64,000 nucleotides of DNA, from NCBI RefSeq assembly GCF_028372415.1, contig NC_092875.1, positions 229,747,136 to 229,811,135 on the forward strand. The letters are read 5' to 3'. Each line of letters begins with the position of its first letter. Position 1 is the stretch's first letter. Shown here in pieces: positions 33,828 through 44,243 of the stretch. A model generated the notes under the pieces. It was not told the DNA's origin and searched no databases. It worked only from the letters and a program-made list of their open reading frames with translations. Both the position numbers and the translations under genes were made by a program. Origin of the DNA: Notamacropus eugenii. Its lineage: Eukaryota; Chordata; Mammalia; Diprotodontia; Macropodidae.

Positions 33828-34128
33828 GTGTGTGTTCATCCTTCATTGCTGAAGAAGACCATGCCATCATAGAAATGAGCACTTGACTTTGTTTTGAGTG
33901 AGGGCTATGTAAGTCACCAGCCTCACTTGTCCTCCAGAACCAACTGAATTCAGTGACCAGATATTCATCAGGATGTCTGGAGATGACCCAGGATGAAGCA
34001 ATTAGGGTTAAGTGACTTGCCCAAGGTCACACAACTAGTGAGTGTCAAACGTCTGAGGTGAGATTTGAACTCAGATCCTCCTGACTCCTGGACTGGTGCT
34101 CTATCTACTGCACCACCTAGCTGCCCCC
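33828..34128 (-). repeat. tRNA-derived SINE with the 'gaatgaaggacaaaca'-type tail
   Basis: Same layout as 12203-12505: tail 'gttcatccttcattgctgaa' on the left, 'tcctccagaaccaactgaat' in the middle, CORE and head ('gtgacttgcccaaggtcaca', 'gcaccacctagctgccc') on the right. Confidence 0.85.
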
Positions 34129-34334
34129 AGCTGTAGATCTTCAAGTAGAAGCTGAATGACCCCTTGACCAATATGTTGCAGTGTGAATTTTGGAGAGGAT
34201 ATGAGTTGGGCTAGGTAGCCAATTAAGTCCTTTTATAAAGATTCTAAAATCCAAAGGCTTCCATTTCCACTTGTCAAAATTTTACCCATTTTCTTACAAT
34301 TGAGATCAAATGCTATCTACTTCATGAAACTTTG

Positions 34335-34470
34335 TCACTTATAACATATATGACCCTGAGCAAATCATTTCATTTCTCTGGACCTCATTTCCTCATTTAT
34401 CAAATAAAGGAGTTGAGCTAAATGACCTCAAAGGTCTTTTTTCCCTTTGAATCTATGATTCTATGAACAT
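34335..34470 (+). repeat. MIR-related SINE ending in 'tctatgattctatga'
   Basis: CORE-like 'gaccctgagcaaatcatttc', then 'gagctaaatgacctcaaagg' and 'gaatctatgattctatgaac', a common mammalian MIR-like ending. Confidence 0.65.
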
Positions 34471-34474
34471 TTCT

Positions 34475-34713
34475 AGGGCATCTAGGTAGCCCAGTGGATA
34501 TAGTGTCAGATCTGGAGTCAGGAAGACTGAGTTCAAAACTGAGTTCAAATCTAGTCTCAGATACTTAGTAACTCTGTGACCCTGGGCAAGTCACTTAACC
34601 CTGTTTGCCTCAGTTCCTCATCTGTAAAATGAATTGGAGAAGGAAATGGCAAACCATTCCAATATCTTTTCCAAGAAAACCCCAAATGGAGTCAAGATGG
34701 AACAACAACAGAA
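34475..34713 (+). repeat. Marsupial SINE with RTE (BovB-like) tail
   Basis: Head 'agggcatctaggtagcccag', CORE 'gaccctgggcaagtcactta', tail 'gaattggagaaggaaatggc', 'ccaagaaaaccccaaatgga'. Confidence 0.85.
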
Positions 34714-34843
34714 TGAAGCTTTCCTACAATTGGAAATAATTTTTCCTTCCTCTGTGTTCCCATAGTGGTTTTTATTTCTCCTATGGCACTTAATACAATC
34801 TTCTATGACGTATGGTTATTTTCTCTGTCCTCTTACTAAATTG

Positions 34844-35275
34844 TTGTTTGTCCTTCATTCTTGAAGAAGACCATGGCATCAGGGAGGTGTTGCCATGACA
34901 TGCAAGTGAATTGGATTTAAGTGAAGGAAAGCTGTGCAGAGTCACCAGCCTCACTTTCTTCTCTGGAGCCATCTGGGACAACTTGAGATGTAGTAGGAGA
35001 CCTAGGCCTTTTTAAACTAAGGTCTTTAACAGGTTTCAGGTTGACTGAGGCAACACCTAATCAGTGATTAAAGATAGGGAAGAAATGAGGGAGAGAACAG
35101 CTTCCCTTATCTAGTAAAAAATAAAAATCAGTCTGGGATGGGAAAACCCTCAGAGTTTCTGGCAAAAACAGAAACAACTGCCATTTACATTCCCTCTGAG
35201 CCAATAGCGTTGAAACAATGACCAAGTGTAGTTTGGCCTTTGACCTATTTTTGGCTAATCAATGAGAACCAAATA
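34844..35275 (-). mobile_element. ~430-bp non-autonomous element, 16-bp target duplication
   Basis: Perfect 16-base repeats TCCTCTTACTAAATTG flank it (34828-34843 and 35276-35291). The 3' ~165 bases (left side) are the same tail as in the SINEs at 12203 and 33828 ('tttgtccttcattcttgaag', 'ctggagccatctggg'). The 5' ~265 bases are a different head containing 'ggtctttaacaggtttcagg' and 'gagccaatagcgttgaaa', with no tRNA-like part. No open frame. It looks like a separate non-autonomous family that shares the mobilising tail. Confidence 0.75.
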
Positions 35276-35400
35276 TCCTCTTACTAAATTGCTAACTATT
35301 TTTGAAGGAAGAGATTATGCTTTTATTTTTGTATTCCGTATTTGTCAAACACATGCTTTCCACACAGCATTTGCTCAATAAATGTTGAATTAAATTAATC

Positions 35401-35434
35401 TGGGACAGACGAATCAATTGATTTGTCTGTCCCA
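35401..35434. repeat. 34-bp near-perfect palindrome
   Basis: TGGGACAGACGAATCAA is followed at once by its reverse complement with a single non-Watson-Crick (G-T) pair. There is no spacer. I recognise no binding site or element in it. Confidence 0.85.
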
Positions 35435-35774
35435 TTGGTCAGTGATTCTCAATTAAAAAAACAACTTATTTGCATTGTGGTGATTTAAAGCACAACCATC
35501 TATAGTTACAAAACTGCAAGGATTTATTATTTTGGTGGTTTGGGTGGGTTGAAACTGCTTTCTTCAAGTACCTGCATTTATACAGACCACTATGATTTAG
35601 TAGAGGTTTTTAAGAGCTGCTGTGGCTGCATAATTCATCATGCTGAAGTCATCCTGGAGATAAGCCTCTCCCCATTTAGCTAGGGTGAATTTTCAGAAGA
35701 CAGACATGTATTAACTCAAAGCCTTTCAAGGTTGGTAGAGCCTGGCAGAACTTATGCTTCAGTGTTACATTCTT
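35435..35774. other. No gene or repeat recognised
   Basis: Unassigned intergenic sequence between the palindrome and the next L1 3' end. Confidence 0.4.
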
Positions 35775-35792
35775 AGAAAACCTAGGGTTTCA

Positions 35793-36363
35793 TCTTACAA
35801 TACAGGAAAGTGGGGGATAAGGGGATAAACAGGGTGGGGGGGACGATGGAAGGGAGGGCATGGGGAGGAGGGTGCAATTTGAGGTCGACACTCACGAGGA
35901 GGGCCAGGATCAAAAGAGAGAATAGAAGTAATTGGGGGCAGGATAGGATGGAGGGAAATATAGTTAGTCTTATACAACACGACTATTATGGAAGTCATTT
36001 GCAAAACTATACAGATGTGGCCTATATTGAATTGCTTGCCCTCCAAAGGGAGGGGGTGGGGAGGGAGGGAGGAAAAGAAGTTGGAACTCAAAGTTTTAGG
36101 AACAACTGTCGAGTACTGTTTTTGCTGCTAGGAAATAAGAAATACAGGTAAAGGGGTTTAGAAAGTTATTTGGCCCAACAGGACAGAGGAGAGGATGGAG
36201 ACAAGGGCAGAGAGGAATGATGGAGGAGAGAGCAGATTGGTGATGGGGGCAATTGGAATGCTCGGTGTTTTGGGGAGGGGGGAGGGGACAAGAGGGGAGA
36301 AAATTTGGAGCCCAAAATTCTGTGAAAATGAATGTTAAAAGTTAAATTAAAAAAAAAAAAAAA
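35793..36363 (+). mobile_element. Young 5'-truncated half-L1 3' end
   Basis: The sequence follows the last ~570 bases of the element at 15676 ('ataggatggagggaaatata', 'ttgaattgcttgccctccaa', 'tgtgaaaatgaatgttaaaa') and ends in an almost pure A tail. AGAAAACCTAGGGTTTCA is repeated exactly at 35775-35792 and 36364-36381. The long A tail and perfect duplication indicate a recent insertion. Confidence 0.9.
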
Positions 36364-36381
36364 AGAAAACCTAGGGTTTCA

Positions 36382-37239
36382 ACTCCACCAGGACACTTGA
36401 GAATAGAACTTTTAACAGTGCAACAAGCTATGTACCCTTGCAATTTGTACTAAAAGATAAGAGCGTTTTGGATAGTTCTCTGAATAAGAACTCTGAATAA
36501 GACCGACAGAAACAGAAGTGCTACTTAATATTGGCTGTATAATCTCCATCCAAATAATTACTTTAGCAGTTTCCTGTAGGCGCTCTTTATCAGAACGGTT
36601 CTGTAGTCTCAAGGTGGAATATTATTAATTAAACAAGCTACCACATCTCATTGCTTTACACAAGAATGATCTATCTATTATTGCTGCTGTAAAGCTGGGA
36701 TTATATTTATAGGTTTATGATATTGGTTCAGTGTGCTTTTGGAATATTTATTCGTCCCACCCTGTGGCTAATTATCCTCCAGTTCACCACTTAACTATTT
36801 AGATGTGGCGGTATCATCCATTCTTATCATATGAGTAGGCTGGATTAATTGGGCTGTTGTGATGATGACTATGCTTCTAAATTGTGTTACTGGAGACATT
36901 ATCTTGATGTGAGCAACTGCATCTAGATGTCACAGACAAAACCTGAACATGAGCTGAAAAGGACACCAAGGGTATTTGCCAAGGCAAGCCACCGTTCCAT
37001 GAGCCTTTATTTATTTATTTTGGGGAGCTCCCCGGCTATATACTACTTTAAAATTCCCTAACTGTTCATAATTTAGCATTTTTTTTGGGGGGGGGGGAGG
37101 GAGGGGAATAGGTGGTGGGTCCCGTATCTGTGCTTTCCTTGATGTAGGGTATTTGGTGGGGAACCCTCCCTCTGCCAGACCAAATCATTAACTGCTTCCT
37201 GAACTCCCTTAATCAAGAGCCCTCCCTTTAATAGTTCTT
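36382..37239. other. Upstream flank of SPIRE1, no feature recognised
   Basis: AT-rich sequence with a short poly-G stretch at 37086-37110. No repeat family or exon is recognised. Confidence 0.4.
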
Positions 37240-37495
37240 AATCTATCCCGTGAACAGCTTGTTTATATGTGGCTGTCTGTATATTGTCTCACCCAATGGG
37301 TGAGCTCTTTGAAAGCTGAGACTGTCGGCCTTTCTTTGTACTCCCCTGGCACATAGTATGAACTTCATAAAAAGACAACTGACTGACTAGAGAGTCGTTT
37401 GGGGCCCCTGAGAGGCGATTTGCCCAGGGTCCCAGTCAGTACGTGTAAGAGGTGGGATGAAAATCCAAGTCTTCCTGATTCCTGAGGCTACACCT
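37240..37495. repeat. L2 3' tail (+) followed by MIR fragment (-)
   Basis: 37240-37395 is an L2 end ('gtgagctctttgaaagctga', 'ctggcacatagtatgaac'). 37400-37495 is the reverse of a MIR core ('cgatttgcccagggtccca', 'caagtcttcctgattcctga'). Confidence 0.6.
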
Positions 37496-37903
37496 AACTT
37501 TTTCGGTTGCAACAATGTGTCCCTCTTCTGCAAACTTAGTGGGCAATTAAGTTACCCTATCCTGCCCTCTGGAGCCAGCGGTGACTGTGGAGGACACGGC
37601 CACGGTGCTGGCAGACGCGGGCAGCCCTCTGCTGGGTAAAGCCCGAGCAGACGTGGCTGTCCTTGGACGCCCAACCCACTGGCACTTTCAGGCCTCATGC
37701 ACCAATGTGACCTTGTCAGTGGAACACACGCGCACCGTGCACACACAAGCCTCTGCGGCCTCCCTGTCCGGGGCAGACTGGTGCTTTCCTGCCCGGGCCG
37801 GCGGCAGCTCCCTCCCGCAGGAGGCGCGGCGGTGATGCAAGTGAGGGCTCTGGGCGGCACCCTCGGCCGCAGCTGCTTCGGAAGCCCCGGAGCCGGGAGC
37901 CGG

Positions 37904-37923
37904 GGGGCGGGGCTGGGCGGGGC
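37904..37923 (+). promoter_or_regulatory. Two tandem GC boxes (Sp1-type)
   Basis: GGGGCGGGGC (37904-37913) and GGGCGGGGC (37915-37923) are separated by one base and lie ~370 bases before the start codon. They are candidate core-promoter elements for SPIRE1. Confidence 0.6.
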
Positions 37924-38206
37924 TGTCGAGGAGGCTGGGTGGGACGGACGCCATTGCGTTGCTATGAGCTGGCTCGGGGGCTGCAGAGGCGCTCGTCCGT
38001 AGGCGCGGCGGCGGCGGCGGCCTGGGACGGCATCCTCCGGCTCCTCTTCCTGGGTCTCCCCTCCCCCCCGCCGCCCCCTCCTCTAGCGCTCGCGCTCGCT
38101 GGGACCCGGGCTCCGCGCCTCTCCTTGCGTCTCGCTCCGTCCGGGCGGGCGGCGCGCGCAGCTCCCGAGGCGCTCGAGCGGCTGAGCGGCGGCGGTTGTG
38201 CCGGGG

Positions 38207-38251
38207 ATGGGGAGGCGGCGGCGGGCGGAGGAGAAGATGCTGCTGGGCTGA
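38207..38251 (+). other. Upstream ORF in the SPIRE1 leader
   Basis: ATG 38207 opens a 14-codon frame ending at TGA 38249-38251. A second in-frame ATG lies at 38237. It ends 43 bases before the main start and is in another frame. If the transcript starts upstream, this could lower SPIRE1 translation; that is inference. Confidence 0.5.
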
Positions 38252-38294
38252 GGCGAAGCCGAGGAGGGAGGAGGACGAGGCGGCTGCGGGAGGG

Positions 38295-38667
38295 ATGGCT
38301 CACTCCGGAGCGGCCGCGGCCGTGCCCGTGCCCGGGGGCAGCGGCGAGCGGCGGGGGTCGGGCTCCCCGACCTCGGGCCCGGGGGTGGCGGGGGCGGCGG
38401 GTCCGGACGCCGCGGGTCCGCGGGACTCGCTGAGCCTGGAGGAGATCCTGCGCCTCTACAACCAGCCCATCAACGAGGAGCAGGCGTGGGCCGTGTGCTA
38501 TCAGTGCTGCGGCTCCCTGCGGGCCGCCGCCGGAGACCCGCGCAGCCGCCCCAGCCGCGCGCCCCGCCGCCCAGCCGAGGCGCCCGCGCACATCCGAGTC
38601 TGGAGGGACGGCACGGTCACCCTGGCCCCCGGGCCGGGCGCCGCCGGGGAGCCGCCCCCGGGCGCAG
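38295..38667 (+). CDS. SPIRE1: SPIRE1 exon 1 (protein spire homolog 1, N-terminal part)
   Basis: The exon encodes 124 residues plus one base. Residues 1-44 are low-complexity (A, G, P, S). From residue 45 the sequence '[20 protein letters not shown]' and '[14 protein letters not shown]' is the start of the KIND domain of SPIRE1, followed by an R/P-rich linker and '[14 protein letters not shown]', also characteristic of this exon. SPIRE1 nucleates actin through WH2 repeats and binds FMN-family formins through KIND; it works on vesicle membranes. WH2, Spir-box and FYVE-like parts lie in later exons outside the window. ATG 38295 was chosen because it has a strong context (G at -3, G at +4) and gives the family-like N terminus; an in-frame extension upstream has no ATG. 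The donor GCAG/GTGAGC at 38667/38668 leaves phase 1. The linker (residues 79-97) seems longer and more R/P-rich than I recall for placental SPIRE1. Confidence 0.94.
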
Positions 38668-38924
38668 GTGAGCGCCCCCAGCCCCAAGCCGGCGCAGCCC
38701 TGAGACCGCCGCGAGAGACCATTGGTTGGAAGAGGGCAGGAGGGGTGACCTGGTTCTGCAGCCCCCTCCCCTCCCGCGGCTTCCCCTCGCCCTCCTGGCT
38801 CCCGCGCCCCCGGGAGGAGCTGGCACACCCGGGGGCGTGGGGTGCGGGGAGGAAGAGCCGCCGCTGGTGGGGCTGCTCGACTGCCTGATGCAGAGCTAGC
38901 TCCCATGTAGGTCAGCGGCATCAC

Positions 38925-38994
38925 GAGGGGGAGGGGAGGGGACGGGAGGAAGGGGAAGGGGGGAGGGGGGAGAGGGGTGAGAGGAGAGGGGGAG
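38925..38994 (+). repeat. G-rich purine tract at the start of intron 1
   Basis: About 70 bases almost purely G and A with many GGG or GGGG runs begin 258 bases after the splice donor. Such a tract could form G-quadruplexes in DNA or RNA. Confidence 0.75.
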
Positions 38995-40284
38995 CCTGGC
39001 AAAACAAAGAGAGGAGCTGTCAGGGGAACTGTCCCATCTCTGGCCGAGCAGCTTGAGCGGGCTGGGGGGGAGGGGAAGAGTTGTCACTGTGTGACGGGAT
39101 TTGGGGATGAGACCCCTTCAGTCCCAGTTGGAGCGAAAGATAGAGCTGATGGATACCGGTTACTGGTCCTGAACTTTATACCACAGATGTTCACAGCTTG
39201 TTTATGAGCTGGTGTGGGCTGGGCCTTTTTTGTTACAATGTATTCCCCTATTATATTTACCTGCCATCTCTGCGCATAACCTCTTGAGAACATTCAGCAT
39301 TGGTTATTCATGGTGTTGATAAGGCGTTGTAAAGCATTCATCATATAGTTTAAACATCCTTGTAGACTAAGATAGTAAAACAGTTCATATCCCCTTCCTA
39401 CTTGAAAAAGGCACCTAATCGCGTAGGCATTTGTCTTAAAATGATAGTTTGAAATGTTAAGGAATCTGATTTCGGAAGAGAATTCCAAAAGTAGCATTGA
39501 TAATTTTTTTGAGGATGAGGTAGGGAGGAAGCCAATTACGATGAATAATAATAATAATAATAAAAAAGCAAGATTAATTGTGCTATAAAAACACAAAGGA
39601 GCGTTTTCAAAAGCAAGAAAAAAGAAATGCTGTAAATGTCATTTAGATTAAAATTGATCTGGATGATAAATCTGAGCTTACAGAATGAAAATGTTAATAA
39701 TCAGTAGGTAAACCTTAGGGTTTCAGTGCCTAGGCTAATGCTGAGATCTTCAAAATGAACTCTCATGGTATATCCAGTGATCACTCAGTAAGCCAGTGTG
39801 TTGATGAGGATAATGTTACACCTGTCATTTTGTTAAAAATTGGTGCTTTGATTCCACTAAATTTTTAAATTTGAAATAATAATTTTTTGGGGAGGAGCGA
39901 AGGGGCTCTGGATTTAAAATTTCAATGATTGAAGGAATTTTCTCTACCAATCAGATCTGTACTTGCTTTGTAATTTAAATTCTTAGAGTTTCCTGGACCA
40001 CTGAGAAGATGAGTGACATGTCCAAAGTCACACAGCCAGGAAGTTAATCACTTTTTGTTTACTATGTACCCATTGCTTTTAAATCCCTGGTTGTATTAAA
40101 TAAACCTTGCAGGTTATAGAACAGGAGAATGTAATTTCTCACATTGTGTATTAGAAATCATAAAGCAACATAGAGCAGTCTAGATTATAATTAGGGGAAA
40201 AGGGGTTTATTTAAAGCTGCTTGGTCACAGCAGTAGTAGTTTAGAGTAGTGGTTTTGGAAAGTGTATAGACTCCTTAGTCTATA
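38995..40284. other. Intron, no repeat recognised
   Basis: Apparently unique intron sequence with a short AAT repeat (39544-39563). No conserved element can be identified from one sequence. Confidence 0.5.
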
Positions 40285-40445
40285 AGGTATTGTGGTATAT
40301 TGGAAAGAAAGCTGGCTCTGGGAGTAAGGATCCCTGGATTATAGTTCAGCTACGTGACCTTGGGAGAGTCATTTAGCTCCTTTGAGCCTTAGTTTCTTTA
40401 TCTGTAAAATGAGATTGGACTACATGAAGGTCCCAGCTTTAAAGT
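40285..40445 (+). repeat. MIR-related SINE
   Basis: 'acgtgaccttgggagagtca', 'ctttatctgtaaaatgagat' and 'ggtcccagctttaaagt' give the CORE and 3' part. Confidence 0.75.
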
Positions 40446-41324
40446 ATTTATTTTTATAAATTACTTGGTACCACTTTGGAATCTTAAATAATGTTTAAAC
40501 TGTTCTAGTTGGCAAGTCCATATAAGATAATTTATTAGATTTTGTCTTTCATTTAATGACCTGATCTTAGAAACCAATTATTTTTCTTCATTGAGATATA
40601 ATGTGTTGTGATGATATATGAGATATGATATACGATCCATATATAAGGAAGACATTATTAATGTGGTGAACAACTGAGTTTTTTCTTTTTGTTTTTTTTT
40701 TTTTTTTTAGCAGTAGTGAATTTGTGATGAACCCTGCACACAGTTTTGCTTGGTTGCCTTCAGGTCCAATGGCATACATTTTTGAGAAGGCTAGCTGGGT
40801 TCAGTGATTAAAGTCTAGGTTGTTTTTAATCACCTATTGATTTTTGTTAAGAGAGTACATTTTAGAATATTTGTGGACATCTATGTTCAAACCATTTGGA
40901 TTTTGGGACTTCAGGTCACTAAAATTTGGGGTTATGAAACTAGCTGTAGAGGGGTATTTCATTAGAAGATTGGCCTTAATTTTTAGAAGCAATCTTTTTC
41001 TCAGATGCTTTCTTCCTTTGGACATTGGTAGAAATCCCATCATGCAAGTGGTGATGTAGTCAAGTCAAAATTTTTATATTTAAGAGGAGAGAAACATTTG
41101 TGGTTATATGCTGGATACGTCCTTACATAGTTGGGGATAAGTAGAATTATATTTTCTTCAGTTGTCCGTTATTTTAAATGTTTTTACTTTTTAAAATGCC
41201 TTAAAAGTATAATAGGTCTATATGGTGTTTTATTTAAAAAGTAATTTTAGCAACTAACTAGTCTAATTATACTGGATAAAGCATAGAACACCAGAATTGA
41301 AAAAGTCTTTATAGAATAGATTAA
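40446..41324. other. Intron, no feature recognised
   Basis: AT-rich sequence with T-runs at 40681-40709. A few 60-70 codon open frames show no domain. Confidence 0.5.
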
Positions 41325-41607
41325 CTCTGTCATTTTTACAGATGAGGAACTTGAGATCCAAAGAGATTGACTAAGGTCACACAACTAGAAACAGTGGAAA
41401 GAGCCACAGATTTGGAATTGAGAGATCTGAATCTGATACCTAGTAATGTGACTATGAATAAATTACAGCCTTTCTAAAACTCATTCTCTTTATCTTAAAA
41501 TGGTGATAATGATAATTGAACTAGCTAGCCCACAGAGTCGTTAGAGTAAGAGTGTTTTGTAAAATAAGTGCCAGAAAAATGTGAAATGATAATTTGTTAT
41601 TATTTAG
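41325..41607. repeat. Two MIR elements in opposite orientation
   Basis: 41325-41391 is a reversed MIR core ('tttttacagatgaggaactt', 'aaggtcacacaactag'). 41392-41607 is a plus-strand MIR ('acagtggaaagagccacaga', 'taatgtgactatgaataa', 'ttgttattatt'). Confidence 0.6.
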
Positions 41608-42409
41608 TAGTAGAATTGGGACTAGACTACATTTCCTGATTCTTAGTAGAGCTTGCTTTCTTCTGTGGTTCTTAATCGAAATGAAATGTTGTGGGTAGTG
41701 TCCCAGATGGATGAATATCGTTATTCTTGGTGTAATATTGGAGAGAGTGCCGTTTCTTTTACCTGGATGTTGCTCATACCCTCTGTGAGAATGTGTTGTA
41801 AGTCATTACCATCGTTCTCTTCTTACCAAGGAAAAGAAAAGCATAGGACGCAGCAGCAGCAGAAGAGACAACATGGTTTGTGCCACTAAACTTTAGCAGT
41901 GATAGTACCACCTGGAACATTACATTTAGTTTCAAGCATGAAAGCTGATAGAACTATTCAGATAGATTAGATAAAATACAGTAACAGAGAAAAATAGACT
42001 GGTGAATTTGTAACGTTAAGTATAAGGAAATCTGAAAATATTGGAAGACATAATTTGAAGGAGGCAGAACTTGTATTTTAGCATTCTGTCTTTGTTTCCA
42101 ACAGTGGAGTGGGAAAAATGTGCTAGAGATATGAGATAAAATAGAGAAAAGACAAATCAAGCCCAGTGATGAATGAATGTCTGAGAGCGAAAATGATCAA
42201 ATGATGAAAATAGAATCCTAAAAGGAGTTGTATATTTTATTGACCCTGCCTGTAATGCCAGGGGAATAATTGACCTGAGGAAGCATAAAAGACCTATGAT
42301 TCTTCTGAGATGGCCTATTTAAAACACTTTGTTTTCTCAGATATTTATGTAATATAAAACCTAGGACATTTGATAAACGTATTACTCCATGGTTCTCATT
42401 TTATAAGGA
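41608..42409. other. Intron, no feature recognised
   Basis: AT-rich sequence without a recognised repeat. Confidence 0.5.
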
Positions 42410-44045
42410 AATCAATCAATAGACACTTGTTAAATGTCTGCTATATGCCAGGCATTGTGCTAGGCACTAGGTAAACCAAATAAAAAATGAAGCAGTCCCT
42501 GCCATTAAGGAACTTATATTTTATTGAGAGAGATAATATATACCTAAATAAAGCATATGTATCAAGGAATTTTGAGAGGAAGGGCACTAGAAACTGGGGA
42601 AGGAGGGGGGCAGAAAATGCTTCAAATAGAATATAATTTGTGAGCTGATTCTTTTTTTAAATTTTTTTTAATTTTTAATGTTCTACAATCACTACCATAA
42701 AACTTAGATTTTCCCCCCCTACCTACTCCATGACCCCCCCCCTCCCCACGACGACATACAATTCTATATAGGATCTACACATACTTTCCTATTGAGTACA
42801 TTTTCACTATAGTCATGCTATATAGATGAACTAAAAGAAATGGAAGAAATCATATAACAAATCAAAACATAATTCACACAGACACACACACACGCAGACA
42901 GACACACAGACACACACAGACACAGACACACACACACAGACACACACACACAGACACACACACACACACACCCGCTCAAATGATCTGCTACATTCTGCGA
43001 ATTAATTCCATAGTTCTTTCTCTGAGTGTGGAGGGCATTTTGCCTTAGAAGACCATTGGGAATTTTTTTCTTCAGTTCTTGCGTTGTTACTCAGTTTCAA
43101 CTCTACCAGAAAAAACTCTCACACACTGTGGTCATTGCTGTGTACAAAGTTCTCCTGGTTCTGCTCCTTTTGCTCAGCATCAGATCATATAAGTCTTTCC
43201 AGGCTTCTCTGAAGTCTTCTTGTCCATCATTTCTTATGGCCAATATGTTACATTCATATGCCACAGTTTATTCAGCCATTCCCCAATTGATGGGCATCCC
43301 CTTGATTTCCAGTTTTTGGCTACCACAAAGTGCTGCTATAAATATTTTTGTACATGTGGGACCCTTTCCCATTTTTATGATCTCTTGGGGATACAGTCCT
43401 AGAAGTGATAATGCTGGGTCAGAGGGTATGCACATTTTTGTAGCCCTTTGGGCATAGTTCCAAACTGCTCTGTGAGCTGATTCTTAAAGGAAATAAGAGA
43501 TCCTAAGAGGTGAAGGTATGGAGGGAGAACTGTGCAGACATGGAGACAGCCAGTGCAAAGGCACAGAGATGGGAATGTCATGCATGAAGACTAGGAAGAA
43601 GACATACTTCAGTGGCCATAATGTGTAATGAGCCTGGAAAGGTAGATTGGGGCCAGGTTCCGAAGAATTTTAAAAGCCCGAGGAGTTGATATTAGGTCCT
43701 AGAGATAATAGGAGCCAGCCATGTTTGAATAGGAGAATAAGATGGTAAGACCTGCACTTTAAGGAAATAACTTGGGCAGGTGTGTGGGGATAAGATTAGG
43801 GTTGGGGAGAAATTTGAAGTAGGGTGACCAATTAGGAGACTGTCATTGCAGTAGTCCAAGCAAGATAGGAGGAAGGCCTGACCTCCGGTGGTAGGCATAT
43901 GAGTAGACCCCAGCTGCATGTGAGAGATCTTGTGGAGGTAGAATATCCAAGCTATCCAGTTTGAAATGTCTAAAAGGAAGCTAGTTGGTGATCAGAGAGT
44001 GGATCTAATAAAAGAGAAGAGGGCTGGATGTATAGATCTGGGACA
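42410..44045 (-). repeat. L2 LINE, 3' third, split by an L1
   Basis: The reversed L2 3' end ('gacacttgttaaatgtctgc', 'aggcattgtgctaggcacta') starts at 42410. After the L1 it continues with 'gacagccagtgcaaaggcac', 'ttgcagtagtccaagcaaga' and 'ccagtttgaaatgtctaaaa'. The two L2 parts join in register across the L1. Confidence 0.85.
42654..43470 (-). mobile_element. 5'-truncated L1 with exact 15-bp target duplication
   Basis: TGTGAGCTGATTCTT is repeated exactly at 42639-42653 and 43471-43485. Between them lies antisense L1: T-run, 3' UTR, then ORF2 C-terminal region ('attccccaattgatgggcat', 'cctagaagtgataatgctgg'). A CA/CAGA microsatellite (about 42868-42972) has expanded inside the 3' UTR. Confidence 0.9.
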
Positions 44046-44134
44046 TATGTATCAAAGTGAAGAAAACTGAGGTACACATGTAGTTAAAGTTCTTTTATTA
44101 AAAAAATTTTTATATAGGTATTGGGAGTCAGGGA

Positions 44135-44243
44135 CAAATTAAAGTGTAAAAACTCCTTGAAAGTAGGAATCGTCTCATCCTTTGTGTATGTGCCTCACAG
44201 TGTGAAGCACCTGGTAGGTATTTAAATGCTTATCGATTGACTT
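44135..44243 (+). repeat. L2 3' tail
   Basis: 'aactccttgaaagtaggaat', 'gaagcacctggtaggtattt' and 'aaatgcttatcgattgact'. Confidence 0.65.

Larger units (their letters stand above)
37570..38850. promoter_or_regulatory. SPIRE1: CpG island covering the SPIRE1 promoter and exon 1
   Basis: CpG density rises sharply at about 37570 and drops after about 38850, against very low CpG elsewhere. It contains tandem GC boxes, a GCG repeat (38004-38021) in the putative leader and the first coding exon. I see no TATA box at a fitting position, so transcription probably starts at dispersed sites. The exact start cannot be read from the sequence. Confidence 0.85.

Noticed and set aside
37939..38433. A 164-codon frame upstream of and overlapping the SPIRE1 start
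   Set aside because: GC-rich low-complexity translation in another frame, without a recognisable domain. It is best explained as leader sequence.
38196..38888. A 230-codon plus-strand frame running through SPIRE1 exon 1 into the intron
   Set aside because: It starts with TTG, and it passes a consensus splice donor at 38668. Similarity to SPIRE1 stops exactly at the donor, so only 38295-38667 is coding.
37962..39002. A 346-codon open frame on the minus strand through the CpG island
   Set aside because: It is low-complexity (P, R, A, S), antisense to the SPIRE1 exon and typical of GC-rich DNA where stop codons are rare. No domain is visible.
42868..42972. CACAGA-rich array as a CRISPR or satellite
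   Set aside because: It is an irregular CA/CAGA microsatellite with no spacers, grown inside an L1 3' UTR.
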